A stretch of 64,000 nt of DNA from Flagellimonas sp947499585 (GTDB lineage: Bacteria > Bacteroidota > Bacteroidia > Flavobacteriales > Flavobacteriaceae). The stretch is taken from the NCBI RefSeq assembly GCF_044596045.1, contig NZ_CP138995.1, positions 806,001-870,000 on the forward strand, given 5' to 3'. Every line of letters starts with the position of its first letter. The first letter of the stretch is position 1. Position numbers and translations under genes: made by a program. The notes beneath the pieces were generated by a model. That model was not told the origin of the DNA. It searched no databases and saw only the letters and a list, made by a program, of their open reading frames with translations. Positions 52,448 through 61,647 of this stretch are shown here, one piece after another.

Positions 52448-55400
52448 TTATTTTTTAATTATTTTGAAATTTTCGTTAGTGTTTAAACCTGTGATCTTTA
52501 CAAAATAAATACCAGCAGGACTGTTGGAAGCATTCCAGATAATAGGCTTGGAGCTGTTTGTTCCTTCCATTTCAAAAACTTTTTGACCTACCATATTGAA
52601 GATTTGGGCGCTCACTTTTTTGTCTTCAGTATTTTTAAGAGCAAAGTAGAATTCGTCAGTAGAAGGGTTAGGCCAAACTGCAGTAATCACCTCAGTTTCT
52701 AAGGTAGCTAGTCTTTGAGGATCTTCCTGACCTGCAATTCCAGAGGGAGCAATTTCAACAGCGGTATCTCCTGTAGAACCGTTGTCCACAGTTCCAAAAA
52801 TTTGGAATATATGGTCCTCAGGGTCACCTCCAAAAACAAGGTTTGTCGGAGTCCAATCTATAGCACCGGTTCCAAACAGGTCGGCCGTATCCCTAAATAG
52901 ATTGCTGTTTCCAATTAATCCTGCTTGGGTTAACCAGAACCATTGTGTCTCGTCTGGCAAGAAGTTTAGATTGGCATATACAGAGAGCCAGTATGTTCCA
53001 GCTTCCAAAACGACTTGCTCTGGAAGGTCTAGGCCCAGATTAACATTTGTAGGAGCGGAAGATGGGGCTATTGCTCCACTATCATAGACAATAGCTCCTG
53101 GTAAACCTCCATTGTCCTCATAAATTACAACAGTTGCACTAGTTAATAAAGGGCTATTATTTGCACCTCCAAAAGCTGCAATGTTGTTTATGGTCCATTG
53201 GCTTCCCTCAGGGACTATAAAATCATCTGCTGATTGCAACAATGCTCCACCAAAATCTGGAATCAACTGTGACGGGGCACTGCTAGTAGATACGTCATTT
53301 TGTTCATAAATAGGAAACTCTGTAAGGGTTACGGTAAACCCTTCAGCAACTTGTTCTCTACCCGACGTGGCAATGAGTCCAATCGCTGCAGACCCATCAG
53401 AATCTGGAGCAAATGAGAGAGAAATTACATCGCCATCCATTACCGCTGTTACCAAGTCTGGATTTGAGTTGGTCATTTCAATGGAAATAGGCCTTCCTCT
53501 TGAACTAACAAATAAATCCTTTACATTGACTTCTTTGTCTGCACTGTTTATAGGTAAAACTAAATCGGGCAATAGATAGGCAGTACTTAGGTTGGCTTCA
53601 GGAGAAGGGGACGCATAGAATTGAGCATTGTAAACTCCATTTCCATGGGCGGCTACGGCAACAAACCCATCTTCTCTTGTTCTAACTTGAGGTACAACAA
53701 CGTTGCCTACAATAGCAGGCTCTCGGAACCAACGTGTGCGGTCTCCATTTAAATAGAAAGAAGCATACAGTCCAGTACTTGTACCAGCAAAATAAATATT
53801 ATTGTTTCCACTTATGGCAAACCACCTAACTGAAGGTCCGTTCCCGGTTCCATCCTTATTTTCCTCTAAGTTACCACTAATACTTTCCCAAGTCTCTCCC
53901 GCATTTTTACTCATAAAAATACTCTGGATATTGTAATTAGAGAAAACGGCTATAACACGATCTGAGTTCGTGGGATCAACATAAATTTGATTAATGTTTC
54001 CCTCGGGAAGTCCTTTTCCAGAAGAAATGTCCACTGGTGGTTGGTCATCAATATTTGCATTTTCTACTTTAAAAATCAAACCACTCGAAGTACCGTAATA
54101 TAGTCTATTGGCCACAGGAAATTTAGAGATATCCAATCCAGAAATAATAGAACCATCTGGGGTGGCGGTCTGTGCCTGTTCGGCCCAATTTACAGAGGTA
54201 GGGGCGTTTGAGAATAAAGGAATTTCATCTAAATTATTGTTTCTCCACATGCGGTCACCCGCAGGCATGTACATTATATTATCATTGATTGGATCTAATA
54301 CGAAGGGAGCTACAAAGTCAAATCCACTTGCTCCAGATGGTTGCACACGGGTGAAGGAAACAAATTCTCCAGCTTCATCAAAGTTAAAACGGAATACCAC
54401 ACCAAACTGAGCAGAAACATAACGAGTAAGACCGCCATCTGCTATGGCATTATATGAGCCATCACCACCAAAATCTTCTTCCCATGGATCATTTTTATTT
54501 AATGAATTGGTAAACCATGTTCCATTGTCTTGGAAACCTGCAACGATATCTCTGCTGTTTCCTTCTGGATCTATGGCAATGGCATATGGTTGGGTTGTGA
54601 TGTAACTGTTGTTTAAAGATGTCCAACTAACAGGTTCGGTGTTTATGGTAATATCCTCTGTGACTTGTACGCCACCATCATTGGCCGATATGGCTTTGTT
54701 TGGGTTGGAAGGCAAGAAAACCAAATTGTGCTGATCGGGGTGGTGATTGGGATAAAGCCCAAAACTATCGCTGAAAATGGTATAACCACCTATCCATCCT
54801 TCAAAACCTGTAGGAGTGGTGAATCCCGTTGTAGACCTATAAAGGTTAGTGCCCCCTAAGAATACCAAATCTGGATTTGTAGGGTGTACCTTAATAATCA
54901 TGTTATAAGCACCTTGAAGATCTAAATCACCTGCTACTCCTCCAATGCTAGTGGGAAGGTTCGCGGTTAAATCGACCCATTGCTCTTCTGGGGTTGCAGC
55001 ATCTGCTTGGTATCTCCAAAGAAATGCCTCGCCAGCATTGCTTAAATCATAAGAAAAGAAAAAGACACGGTTTTCATCTGATGGATCATAAGCCATAACT
55101 GTTCTTCCAAAAGATGGAAATAAACCCTCTGGTGTTATGTTGGTCCAAGTGTCTCCATCTTGTGAGGTGTAAAAACCAGCATTTTCTGCACCAAATATAT
55201 CCACGGTACCATAAAGGGTCCCGTTAGGAGTGATAATGACTTCGGTTTGACTATCAAATCCACTTGGTAGAACCTCTTCAAAAGATCGTGCACCATTTTT
55301 GGAACGGAATAGGCCGTCAAAAGTAGCTGCATAGACGTCACCATTTGCTGGGTGCACGGCAATGCTGTTGATTAAATCAAAAGAGGTAATTGAGGTTACA

Positions 55401-56125
55401 TCGTTGTCAGAAGTATTTCGCATTCTAAACCAACTTCTCCCATTATTGTAAGATTTGTAGATTCCTGACCCTTGATAAAACGCTCCTGGCGCTCCAGCGG
55501 AGTTCCCATAACGCTCGCCCGATGCATAATACCAAATATTATGACGGTTCTTTCTTGGGTCTTGTACAATGCCCGTTATACTGGGGTTCTGCCATTTTCT
55601 GGTAACTCTTCTCCAAGTTTCTCCAGCGTTTGTAGAACGCCAAAGCCCTCCAGAAACTCCACCGGCCAAAATGGTATTTTCGTTCCTTCTATCGATGGCC
55701 AAGGCTCTGGTTCTGCCACCTACGTTGGCAGGGCCTCTACCTCTAAAATAAAAAAAACGCTTTTTAGAAGCTTCTCCACCATAGGTTTTTGACATTTCTT
55801 GCTGAATGTCAGTAGAGTCAATTTTGCCGGAGAATTCAGCAGCCCTCTCAAGAATGTTTTCCGGAATCTTTTTGGTAAATGGATCTTGTACTTGTCTAAA
55901 TTCATAGGCCAATCTATCCATGGCACGGTCGCCAATTGCTTTTGGTTTTGCACCAACAGGTCCTTTTTTGCTATCATAGATTTTGGACTGTTTGTAAAGG
56001 TTGTGCCCTTTTTGAGGGGCATCATCATGTGTTTTTTTCAAATTTTGGGCCTGTGCTCCAGAAAGAAGGAGGAAAAAAACGGCGAAAAATGAAAATAGCG
56101 GTGTAGTGTGTAGTAGTTTTTTCAT
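52448..56125 (-). CDS. Large secreted protein with sortilin-type BNR repeats and type IX sorting domain
   Basis: A 1225-residue extracellular or surface protein. A signal peptide (ending SGAQAQ) is followed by a region rich in beta-propeller BNR/VPS10-like repeats: GGVSGGLWRSTNAGETWRRV, GSGIYKSYNNGRSWFRM, NGDVYAATFDGLFRSKNGAR, FYTSQDGDTWTNIT, FMSKNAGETWESISGNL. A beta-sandwich region follows. The C-terminal 75 residues are a type A sorting domain (VWPNPSTDEFYFALKN...SPAGIYFVKI...NFKIIKK) that directs secretion by the type IX system. It resembles glycosyl-hydrolase-like exo-alpha-sialidase repeats, but no catalytic residues are evident. It has its own terminator. Confidence 0.9.
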   Translation of the reverse strand: MKKLLHTTPLFSFFAVFFLLLSGAQAQNLKKTHDDAPQKGHNLYKQSKIYDSKKGPVGAKPKAIGDRAMDRLAYEFRQVQDPFTKKIPENILERAAEFSGKIDSTDIQQEMSKTYGGEASKKRFFYFRGRGPANVGGRTRALAIDRRNENTILAGGVSGGLWRSTNAGETWRRVTRKWQNPSITGIVQDPRKNRHNIWYYASGERYGNSAGAPGAFYQGSGIYKSYNNGRSWFRMRNTSDNDVTSITSFDLINSIAVHPANGDVYAATFDGLFRSKNGARSFEEVLPSGFDSQTEVIITPNGTLYGTVDIFGAENAGFYTSQDGDTWTNITPEGLFPSFGRTVMAYDPSDENRVFFFSYDLSNAGEAFLWRYQADAATPEEQWVDLTANLPTSIGGVAGDLDLQGAYNMIIKVHPTNPDLVFLGGTNLYRSTTGFTTPTGFEGWIGGYTIFSDSFGLYPNHHPDQHNLVFLPSNPNKAISANDGGVQVTEDITINTEPVSWTSLNNSYITTQPYAIAIDPEGNSRDIVAGFQDNGTWFTNSLNKNDPWEEDFGGDGSYNAIADGGLTRYVSAQFGVVFRFNFDEAGEFVSFTRVQPSGASGFDFVAPFVLDPINDNIMYMPAGDRMWRNNNLDEIPLFSNAPTSVNWAEQAQTATPDGSIISGLDISKFPVANRLYYGTSSGLIFKVENANIDDQPPVDISSGKGLPEGNINQIYVDPTNSDRVIAVFSNYNIQSIFMSKNAGETWESISGNLEENKDGTGNGPSVRWFAISGNNNIYFAGTSTGLYASFYLNGDRTRWFREPAIVGNVVVPQVRTREDGFVAVAAHGNGVYNAQFYASPSPEANLSTAYLLPDLVLPINSADKEVNVKDLFVSSRGRPISIEMTNSNPDLVTAVMDGDVISLSFAPDSDGSAAIGLIATSGREQVAEGFTVTLTEFPIYEQNDVSTSSAPSQLIPDFGGALLQSADDFIVPEGSQWTINNIAAFGGANNSPLLTSATVVIYEDNGGLPGAIVYDSGAIAPSSAPTNVNLGLDLPEQVVLEAGTYWLSVYANLNFLPDETQWFWLTQAGLIGNSNLFRDTADLFGTGAIDWTPTNLVFGGDPEDHIFQIFGTVDNGSTGDTAVEIAPSGIAGQEDPQRLATLETEVITAVWPNPSTDEFYFALKNTEDKKVSAQIFNMVGQKVFEMEGTNSSKPIIWNASNSPAGIYFVKITGLNTNENFKIIKK

Positions 56126-56333
56126 ATAGTTGAGATTAAATGAGTTAGCCTTTCAATATAATAAAAAATAAAAGTAATGTTTAAATATTCCTACAAGTTT
56201 CGATGAAATACGCTGTTAACTAAATACCAATATGATGTTAAAAGTCATAGAGCTATAATTCATAATCTAAACTTTGTATAACTTTTTAATAACAGCATTT
56301 ATTTGTTATGTATCATTGCTCAAAATTTACCAT

Positions 56334-57059
56334 ATGAGGACCTTGGTTGTAGGTGATGTCCATTCAGGATTAAAAGCATTGGAACAACTTATCATCAGAG
56401 CGAAAGTGACCCGGGAAGATCATCTCATTTTTTTGGGAGATTATGTGGATGGTTGGGGTAGCGCTGTGGAAACCATTGATTTCTTAATTAAGCTTAAAGA
56501 TGATTTCAAATGCACCTTTATTAGGGGAAACCACGATGAACTTTGTAGGGAATGGCTATTGACCAAAGAAGAAAACCCACAATGGCTTGCCCACGGGGGC
56601 ACAGCAACCAGAGACTCATATCTAAGGGCAGCTAGAGAAAGTTGGGACACCCACCTTGAGTTTTACGCTCAATTGGAAAACTATTATCTGGATGGTGATA
56701 ATAGACTTTACCTACATGCGGGTTATACAAATTTAAAGGGAGTGACTTTTGAATATTTTGACCAATTGTTCTATTGGGATAGAACATTGTGGGAGTTGGC
56801 AAAGGCTATAGACCCAGCATTAAAACCAGAAGACAGATACTTTCCAAAAAGACTCACTCATTACAAAGAGATTTTTATTGGCCATACACCACTTTCTAAA
56901 AAAGATGTTGTTTCTCCTCAAAATGGAGCCAATGTATGGAATGTAGACACTGGTGCTGCTTTTATGGGAGCTTTGACAATGATGGACGTGGATACAAAAG
57001 AGTTTTGGCAAAGTAATCCCGTACATACTTTTTATCCTGAAGAAAGGGGAAGAAACTAA
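56334..57059 (+). CDS. Calcineurin-like metallophosphatase (serine/threonine type)
   Basis: A 241-residue phosphoesterase. The motifs are GDVHSGLKAL, GDYVDGWGSAVETIDF, RGNHDELCREW and a histidine in LHAGYTNL, then IGHTPL near the C-terminus. The metal ligands are all present. Phosphatase class is that of diadenosine tetraphosphatase / protein phosphatase. An upstream TTG (56274) would add a hydrophobic N-terminus, but the ATG at 56334 starts exactly where the family does. Confidence 0.88.
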   Translation: MRTLVVGDVHSGLKALEQLIIRAKVTREDHLIFLGDYVDGWGSAVETIDFLIKLKDDFKCTFIRGNHDELCREWLLTKEENPQWLAHGGTATRDSYLRAARESWDTHLEFYAQLENYYLDGDNRLYLHAGYTNLKGVTFEYFDQLFYWDRTLWELAKAIDPALKPEDRYFPKRLTHYKEIFIGHTPLSKKDVVSPQNGANVWNVDTGAAFMGALTMMDVDTKEFWQSNPVHTFYPEERGRN

Positions 57060-57113
57060 CACGATAACACAGTTTATTGGATTTTAATAAGGAACTTTAC
57101 CAAAAACAATAAT

Positions 57114-58109
57114 ATGTCATTAAAAAATATTCGGTTAGAGGTCATGCAAGCTATAGAGCCCAAAGTACAGGGTTTTATGGATTCGTTTCTTATACCAATT
57201 GATGAAATATGGCAGCCGAGTGATTTTTTACCAGATTCCCAGAACGATAACTTCTTTGCAGAGACGGAACAAATACGAGAAGAAGCAAAAGAGTTGGGAT
57301 ATGACTTTTGGGTTACTTTAGTTGCTGATACCATTACTGAGGAAGCACTGCCTACCTACGAATCTTGGTTGATGGATGTTGAAGGTATAGATCAACATAG
57401 TGGAAAAGAAAATGGTTGGAGCAAATGGGTTAGAGCTTGGACTGCTGAGGAAAATAGACATGGTGATGTGCTAAACAAGTATCTATATTTATCTGGGCGC
57501 GTAAACATGAGAGAAGTTGAAATTACGACGCAACATTTAATATCAGATGGCTTTGATATAGGAACAGATCGTGACCCATACAAGAACTTTGTTTATACTT
57601 CCTTTCAAGAATTGGCCACAAATATATCCCACAAGCGGGTGGGCAAAATGGCACGTCAAAAAGGAAACGTATTGTTAGGTAAAATGTGTTCCATAATTGC
57701 TGGTGATGAAATGAGGCACCATTTGGCCTATAGGGAATTTGTGAAAACTATTTTAGGAGAGGATCCCAATGGAATGATTGAAGCTTTTGCAGATATGATG
57801 AAAAAAAAGATTGTAATGCCTGCACATTTTTTAAGGGAATCAGGGGATAGCATTGGTACGGCATTTGAACAATTTTCAGATTGTGCTCAGCGACTTGGGG
57901 TATATACGGCACAAGATTATATTGAAATTTTAAGGAAATTAAATGATTACTGGGAGGTAGGAAATTTGAGAGGGCTTTCCGAACAAGCGGAAAAAGCTCG
58001 TGATTATTTAATGAAACTTCCAGAAAGACTTCAACGTATCTCTGAACGAATGCAATTTGGACAGGACCAGTATAAGTTTAAATGGGTCGAAGCAAATGGG
58101 ATGTTATAA
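57114..58109 (+). CDS. Acyl-ACP desaturase
   Basis: A 331-residue soluble diiron enzyme of the plant stearoyl-ACP desaturase type, which inserts a double bond into acyl-ACP using oxygen. Iron ligands are the EENRH (about residues 118-122) and DEMRHH (about 199-204) helices, each E-x2-H. The length matches the bacterial and plant family. It is monocistronic or co-transcribed with the phosphatase gene 54 bp upstream, and ends at a strong terminator. Confidence 0.92.
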   Translation: MSLKNIRLEVMQAIEPKVQGFMDSFLIPIDEIWQPSDFLPDSQNDNFFAETEQIREEAKELGYDFWVTLVADTITEEALPTYESWLMDVEGIDQHSGKENGWSKWVRAWTAEENRHGDVLNKYLYLSGRVNMREVEITTQHLISDGFDIGTDRDPYKNFVYTSFQELATNISHKRVGKMARQKGNVLLGKMCSIIAGDEMRHHLAYREFVKTILGEDPNGMIEAFADMMKKKIVMPAHFLRESGDSIGTAFEQFSDCAQRLGVYTAQDYIEILRKLNDYWEVGNLRGLSEQAEKARDYLMKLPERLQRISERMQFGQDQYKFKWVEANGML

Positions 58110-58112
58110 AAC

Positions 58113-58140
58113 AAAAACCGGCCAATTGGCCGGTTTTTTT
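58113..58140. terminator. Terminator of the desaturase gene
   Basis: AAAAACCGGCCAA (58113-58125) is followed directly by its reverse complement (58126-58138), making a perfect palindrome with T7. It also serves the convergent gene at 58158. Confidence 0.92.
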
Positions 58141-58157
58141 TATGATCAAAACTGAAA

Positions 58158-58721
58158 TCAGAACTTGCCGGCTTTATGTTTGATTTGCCATTTGGATAAA
58201 TCTTTCCATTGCCCTTCATAAGCCATTTTTGCTTGCATGGGCCATGATGCAGGATCATGGATTCTATATCTACTCCCTCCAGAGTCAAGTACTTCTTGGC
58301 ATTTGATGGTAGAAGCTTCAGAAAGTGCTTTCCATGTTTTAATTCCGAAGTTATGAAATAGCCCTTCAATTTTAGGACCGATACCTTCAACTATTTTTAG
58401 ATCATCCTGTTTTATTCTTTTTCCCATGGCCGCTTTTGCCGCAGCAATATCAAATGTTGCAGTTGAGGGCGCACTTGCAGTCAAATCAGCAGCAGGGGAC
58501 GCAGGTTTTTCTGGGGCATCTGTAGCGGCAAGCTTTTTGTTACAGACAGCCAAATCAGCCTTTAGTTTTGTGTTTTCTGCTTCCAGTGTTTTGGTATCTG
58601 TAGAAGCATCAATAACGGAGACATCTTTGCTTTTTCCAATGAGATATCCTAGAACTCCTGAGATTATTCCCACCAATGCAGGAATGATCCAGCACCAGAT
58701 ATTTAGATTTTCAAAATTCAT
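58158..58721 (-). CDS. Membrane-anchored helix-hairpin-helix protein
   Basis: A 187-residue protein. Residues 8-28 form one membrane helix (IWCWIIPALVGIISGVLGYL). A predicted coiled-coil (TKTLEAENTKLKADLAVCNKKL) and an Ala/Pro-rich linker follow. The C-terminal half contains a helix-hairpin-helix of the flap-endonuclease/ribosomal-L21 type (DDLKIVEGIGPKIEGLFHNFG, then IKTWKALSEA) that usually binds DNA. It lies 25 bp upstream of the desaturase terminator and 25 bp after the OmpA-like gene stop. Function unknown. Confidence 0.8.
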   Translation of the reverse strand: MNFENLNIWCWIIPALVGIISGVLGYLIGKSKDVSVIDASTDTKTLEAENTKLKADLAVCNKKLAATDAPEKPASPAADLTASAPSTATFDIAAAKAAMGKRIKQDDLKIVEGIGPKIEGLFHNFGIKTWKALSEASTIKCQEVLDSGGSRYRIHDPASWPMQAKMAYEGQWKDLSKWQIKHKAGKF

Positions 58722-58746
58722 TTTCTATGGTTTTATAGTTGAGTAC

Positions 58747-59289
58747 TTAGTTTATAGTTGAGGGCTCCTCTTCTTGTTTGGAAACGTGATATGTGATAGG
58801 CCCTAAAAGAATACCTTCATGAAAAATCATATCTTCTTTTAGCTCTCCCAAAGTATTGATTTGTGATGATGGAATACCGTTTAGCATCAAGTGATTTTTA
58901 ACTGAATTGGCCCTTGCCAGTCCCAGATTTGAAAATGAAGTGTGGTTTTCTTCATTGCTTGAATAAAAGCCTGTAAGGTTGACTGTTTTCTGCTCGTTGG
59001 AATTTAGATAATCTTTAAGACTGGCAATACCATCTTTTAGTTCACCTGAAATTGGCATTAAGAAGGACGGATTGGAAATATTGAAGTTGAAGTTTTCTTT
59101 TGCTTCATAAGAATAATCGTCATCGCTCACTAAATAAGGATAAGTTGGGGATGTTGTTTTCGATTTTAGGGAGATAGCTTCTTCTTGATTACCTGCAACC
59201 CTGCATTCACTACAAAGATTCATGTAGAGAAATGTTCCAATAATGACGACAGTAAGTATCCCCAATAAATAGGTGGTCTTTTTTGTCAT
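58747..59289 (-). CDS. Membrane-anchored OmpA-like domain protein
   Basis: A 180-residue protein with an N-terminal membrane helix (TTYLLGILTVVIIGTFLYMN) and a C-terminal domain that resembles OmpA/MotB peptidoglycan binding: VNLTGFYSSNEE, FSNLGLARANSVKNHLMLNGI, INTLGELKED. The classical Asp and Arg of the cell-wall site are replaced or missing, so binding is uncertain. It is co-directional with the helix-hairpin-helix gene 25 bp downstream. Confidence 0.75.
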   Translation of the reverse strand: MTKKTTYLLGILTVVIIGTFLYMNLCSECRVAGNQEEAISLKSKTTSPTYPYLVSDDDYSYEAKENFNFNISNPSFLMPISGELKDGIASLKDYLNSNEQKTVNLTGFYSSNEENHTSFSNLGLARANSVKNHLMLNGIPSSQINTLGELKEDMIFHEGILLGPITYHVSKQEEEPSTIN

Positions 59290-59521
59290 TGGTAAATGAT
59301 TTTTAGTGATTAGTACAGCAAAGTATTAAAAAAATGCTAAAAAAAATGGTTTAACTAAAAGAATCTGAGAGGATTAGGCTCTGAAAAAGGGTGAGATCAT
59401 CAAATTTTAGAAAACAGAAGATGTACAAAAAAATACCAATCATACACTTTTTAAGACCAGTGATAATATAGCAGTTAAAACGTAATAGAAATATTCGGAA
59501 CTTAGATAAATATTAGGTAAG

Positions 59522-59566
59522 AAACCCTATTTCTCCCGACAAAGTTCCGGCACTGAAATGGGGTTT
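59522..59566 (+). repeat. Orphan inverted repeat in a 355-bp gene-free gap
   Basis: AAACCCTATTTC (59522-59533) pairs with GAAATGGGGTTT (59555-59566) over 12 bp with one G-U pair, favouring the plus-strand RNA, around a 21-nt loop. There is no T-run. The gap 59290-59644 holds no ORF that I can support. Confidence 0.45.
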
Positions 59567-59599
59567 AATTTAAGTTTGAGTTAGTTAAGTTGGTTTTAA

Positions 59600-59646
59600 A
59601 GACCGCCAATTCTAAGTTCATCGGGAATGGCGGCCTTTTCTTTTTT
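59600..59646 (+). terminator. Terminator hairpin at the end of the ALDH gene
   Basis: CCGCCAATTC (from 59603) pairs with GGAATGGCGG (to 59633) with one mismatch. On the plus strand TTTTCTTTTTT follows; on the minus strand only TCTTTAAAA. It should end the ALDH transcript (minus), yet looks stronger for a plus-strand transcript. A -7-like TAAGTTTG (59571-59578) lies just upstream on the plus strand. Confidence 0.55.
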
Positions 59647-61198
59647 ACAAGTCAAATTTTATACCTTGGGCTAAAGGCAATTCAGTAGTGTAGTTGATGG
59701 TATTGGTTTGTCTACGCATATAAACTTTCCAAGCGTCTGAACCACTTTCGCGACCACCGCCTGTTTCTTTTTCTCCTCCAAAAGCACCTCCAATTTCAGC
59801 ACCTGATGTTCCAATATTTACATTGGCAATACCACAGTCACTACCCCAAGCAGATAGAAAACGCTCAGCCTCACGGAGGTTGTTGGTCATAATTGCTGAG
59901 GACAGCCCTTGGACCACACCATTTTGAATGGCAATGGCATTTTCTACGTCTCCTGAATATTTTAACAAGTACAGTACTGGGGCAAAAGTCTCATGCTGTA
60001 CAATTTCGAAATCGTTCTGGGCTTCAGCGATGGCGGGTTTAACATAGCAACCACTTTCATAACCTTCACCAGCTAGAACACCTCCTTCTACAATGATTTT
60101 CCCTCCTTCGGCAACTACCTTTTCCAATGCTTTTTTATACATGGAGACAGCATCTGTATCAATTAAGGGACCAACATGATTGTTTTCATCTAAAGGGTTT
60201 CCAATTCGCAACTGTTTGTAAGCAGCTACTACGGCATCTTTGACTTTATCATAGATGGAATCATGAATAATTAGCCTTCTTGTTGAGGTGCAACGTTGTC
60301 CTGCTGTTCCTACTGCACCAAAAACAGCACCAATAACAGTCATTTTAATATCTGCATTTGGAGTTACAATAATGGCATTGTTACCACCCAGTTCCAACAA
60401 AGATTTTCCTAACCGTGCTGCCACTGCTTGGGCAACAATTTTTCCCATACGAATAGAACCAGTGGCAGAAACCAAAGGAATTCTATTGTCTTGGGTCATC
60501 ATTTCACCTACCTTATAATCCCCGTTTATTAGACAGGAAATACCTTCTGGCAAACCATTTGCCTTAAATACTTCAGCAGCTATATTTTGACAGGCAATAC
60601 CACACATAGGGGTTTTTTCAGATGGCTTCCAAACACATACGTCACCACAAATCCAAGCCAGAGCCGTGTTCCAAGCCCATACAGCAACTGGAAAATTAAA
60701 AGCGGAAATAATACCTACTACCCCTAAAGAATGATACTGTTCGTACATTCTGTGTCCAGGACGTTCTGAATGCATAGTCAATCCGTGCAATTGTCTTGAA
60801 AGACCGACCGCAAAATCACAGATATCTATCATTTCTTGGACCTCGCCTAATCCTTCTTGGTAAGACTTCCCCATTTCATAGGAAACCAGTTTCCCCAATG
60901 GTTCTTTAAGTTCGCGTAATTTTTCACCAAACTGTCTTACAATTTCTCCTCTTTGAGGTGCAGGCATCAATCGCCATTCTTTAAAGGAGGAAGTAGCAGT
61001 TTCCATCACTTTTTCATAATCTGATGGGGATGTAGTTTTTACCTTCCCGATAAGCGCTCCATCCACAGGAGAATAGGAAGAGATAATATCGCCCGAGCCA
61101 AAGTTTTTTGACCCAGTAGATGTACCTTCATTTATTTCAGTTAACCCAAGTTGTTTTAGGGCTTCATTTATTCCAAAAGCAGTTGCAATTTTTGACAT
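59645..61198 (-). CDS. Aldehyde dehydrogenase, ALDH7 (antiquitin) type
   Basis: A 517-residue NAD-dependent dehydrogenase. The general base is E269 (LLELGGNN) and the nucleophile C303 (GTAGQRCTSTRRL). This last stretch is diagnostic for the ALDH7 group, which oxidises alpha-aminoadipate semialdehyde / piperideine-6-carboxylate. It lies close to a 3-hydroxyanthranilate dioxygenase gene, so a role in amino-acid (lysine or tryptophan) catabolism is likely. Alternative: aminomuconate semialdehyde dehydrogenase, although that enzyme is normally in the ALDH8/9 group. Confidence 0.9.
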   Translation of the reverse strand: MSKIATAFGINEALKQLGLTEINEGTSTGSKNFGSGDIISSYSPVDGALIGKVKTTSPSDYEKVMETATSSFKEWRLMPAPQRGEIVRQFGEKLRELKEPLGKLVSYEMGKSYQEGLGEVQEMIDICDFAVGLSRQLHGLTMHSERPGHRMYEQYHSLGVVGIISAFNFPVAVWAWNTALAWICGDVCVWKPSEKTPMCGIACQNIAAEVFKANGLPEGISCLINGDYKVGEMMTQDNRIPLVSATGSIRMGKIVAQAVAARLGKSLLELGGNNAIIVTPNADIKMTVIGAVFGAVGTAGQRCTSTRRLIIHDSIYDKVKDAVVAAYKQLRIGNPLDENNHVGPLIDTDAVSMYKKALEKVVAEGGKIIVEGGVLAGEGYESGCYVKPAIAEAQNDFEIVQHETFAPVLYLLKYSGDVENAIAIQNGVVQGLSSAIMTNNLREAERFLSAWGSDCGIANVNIGTSGAEIGGAFGGEKETGGGRESGSDAWKVYMRRQTNTINYTTELPLAQGIKFDL

Positions 61199-61273
61199 TT
61201 ATAACTTTTTAAGCGTGTATTGTTATATTTTTCAAAACTACGAATAATCCTGATGTGGTCAAGCGAAGATTTT

Positions 61274-61645
61274 TTAAAGGAAATGATGAAGTAATAGTAG
61301 TACAATTCCCAATAGTGCAGGAAGCGCTTGTATCGTAAAAATTTTCTTAGAAACCGAATAGGCTCCGTAGATTCCAGCAACTGCGACACAACCAAGAAAA
61401 AACAAAGCAACATAAACTTGCCATGATGAATCCTGTATGAGAAGAGACCACACAAGCCCGGCTGCTAAAAAACCATTATAGAGCCCTTGATTTGCAGCCA
61501 TTGATTTGGTGGGCTCAAACAAATCTTGAGGAAAATTGCGAAATACTTTTCTTGCTTTGGTAGTCCATGCGAACATTTCTAACCATAAAAAGTAAAAATG
61601 TAAAACGGCTACAATTGTGATAATAAATTTTGCGGTCAGGAGCAT
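61274..61645 (-). CDS. DUF1304 membrane protein
   Basis: A 123-residue protein with four membrane helices. Conserved positions are LHFYFLWLEMFAWTTKARKVF and KSMAANQGLYNGFLAAGL, typical of DUF1304. Function is unknown. It starts only 2 bp after the dioxygenase stop and lies 75 bp before the ALDH start, so the three form one likely operon. Confidence 0.88.
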   Translation of the reverse strand: MLLTAKFIITIVAVLHFYFLWLEMFAWTTKARKVFRNFPQDLFEPTKSMAANQGLYNGFLAAGLVWSLLIQDSSWQVYVALFFLGCVAVAGIYGAYSVSKKIFTIQALPALLGIVLLLLHHFL

Positions 61646-61647
61646 AA

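Noticed and set aside
56274..56333. Extended metallophosphatase start giving a signal-like hydrophobic N-terminus
   Set aside because: It needs a TTG start and the phosphatase motif begins right after the ATG at 56334; cytosolic localisation fits the family.
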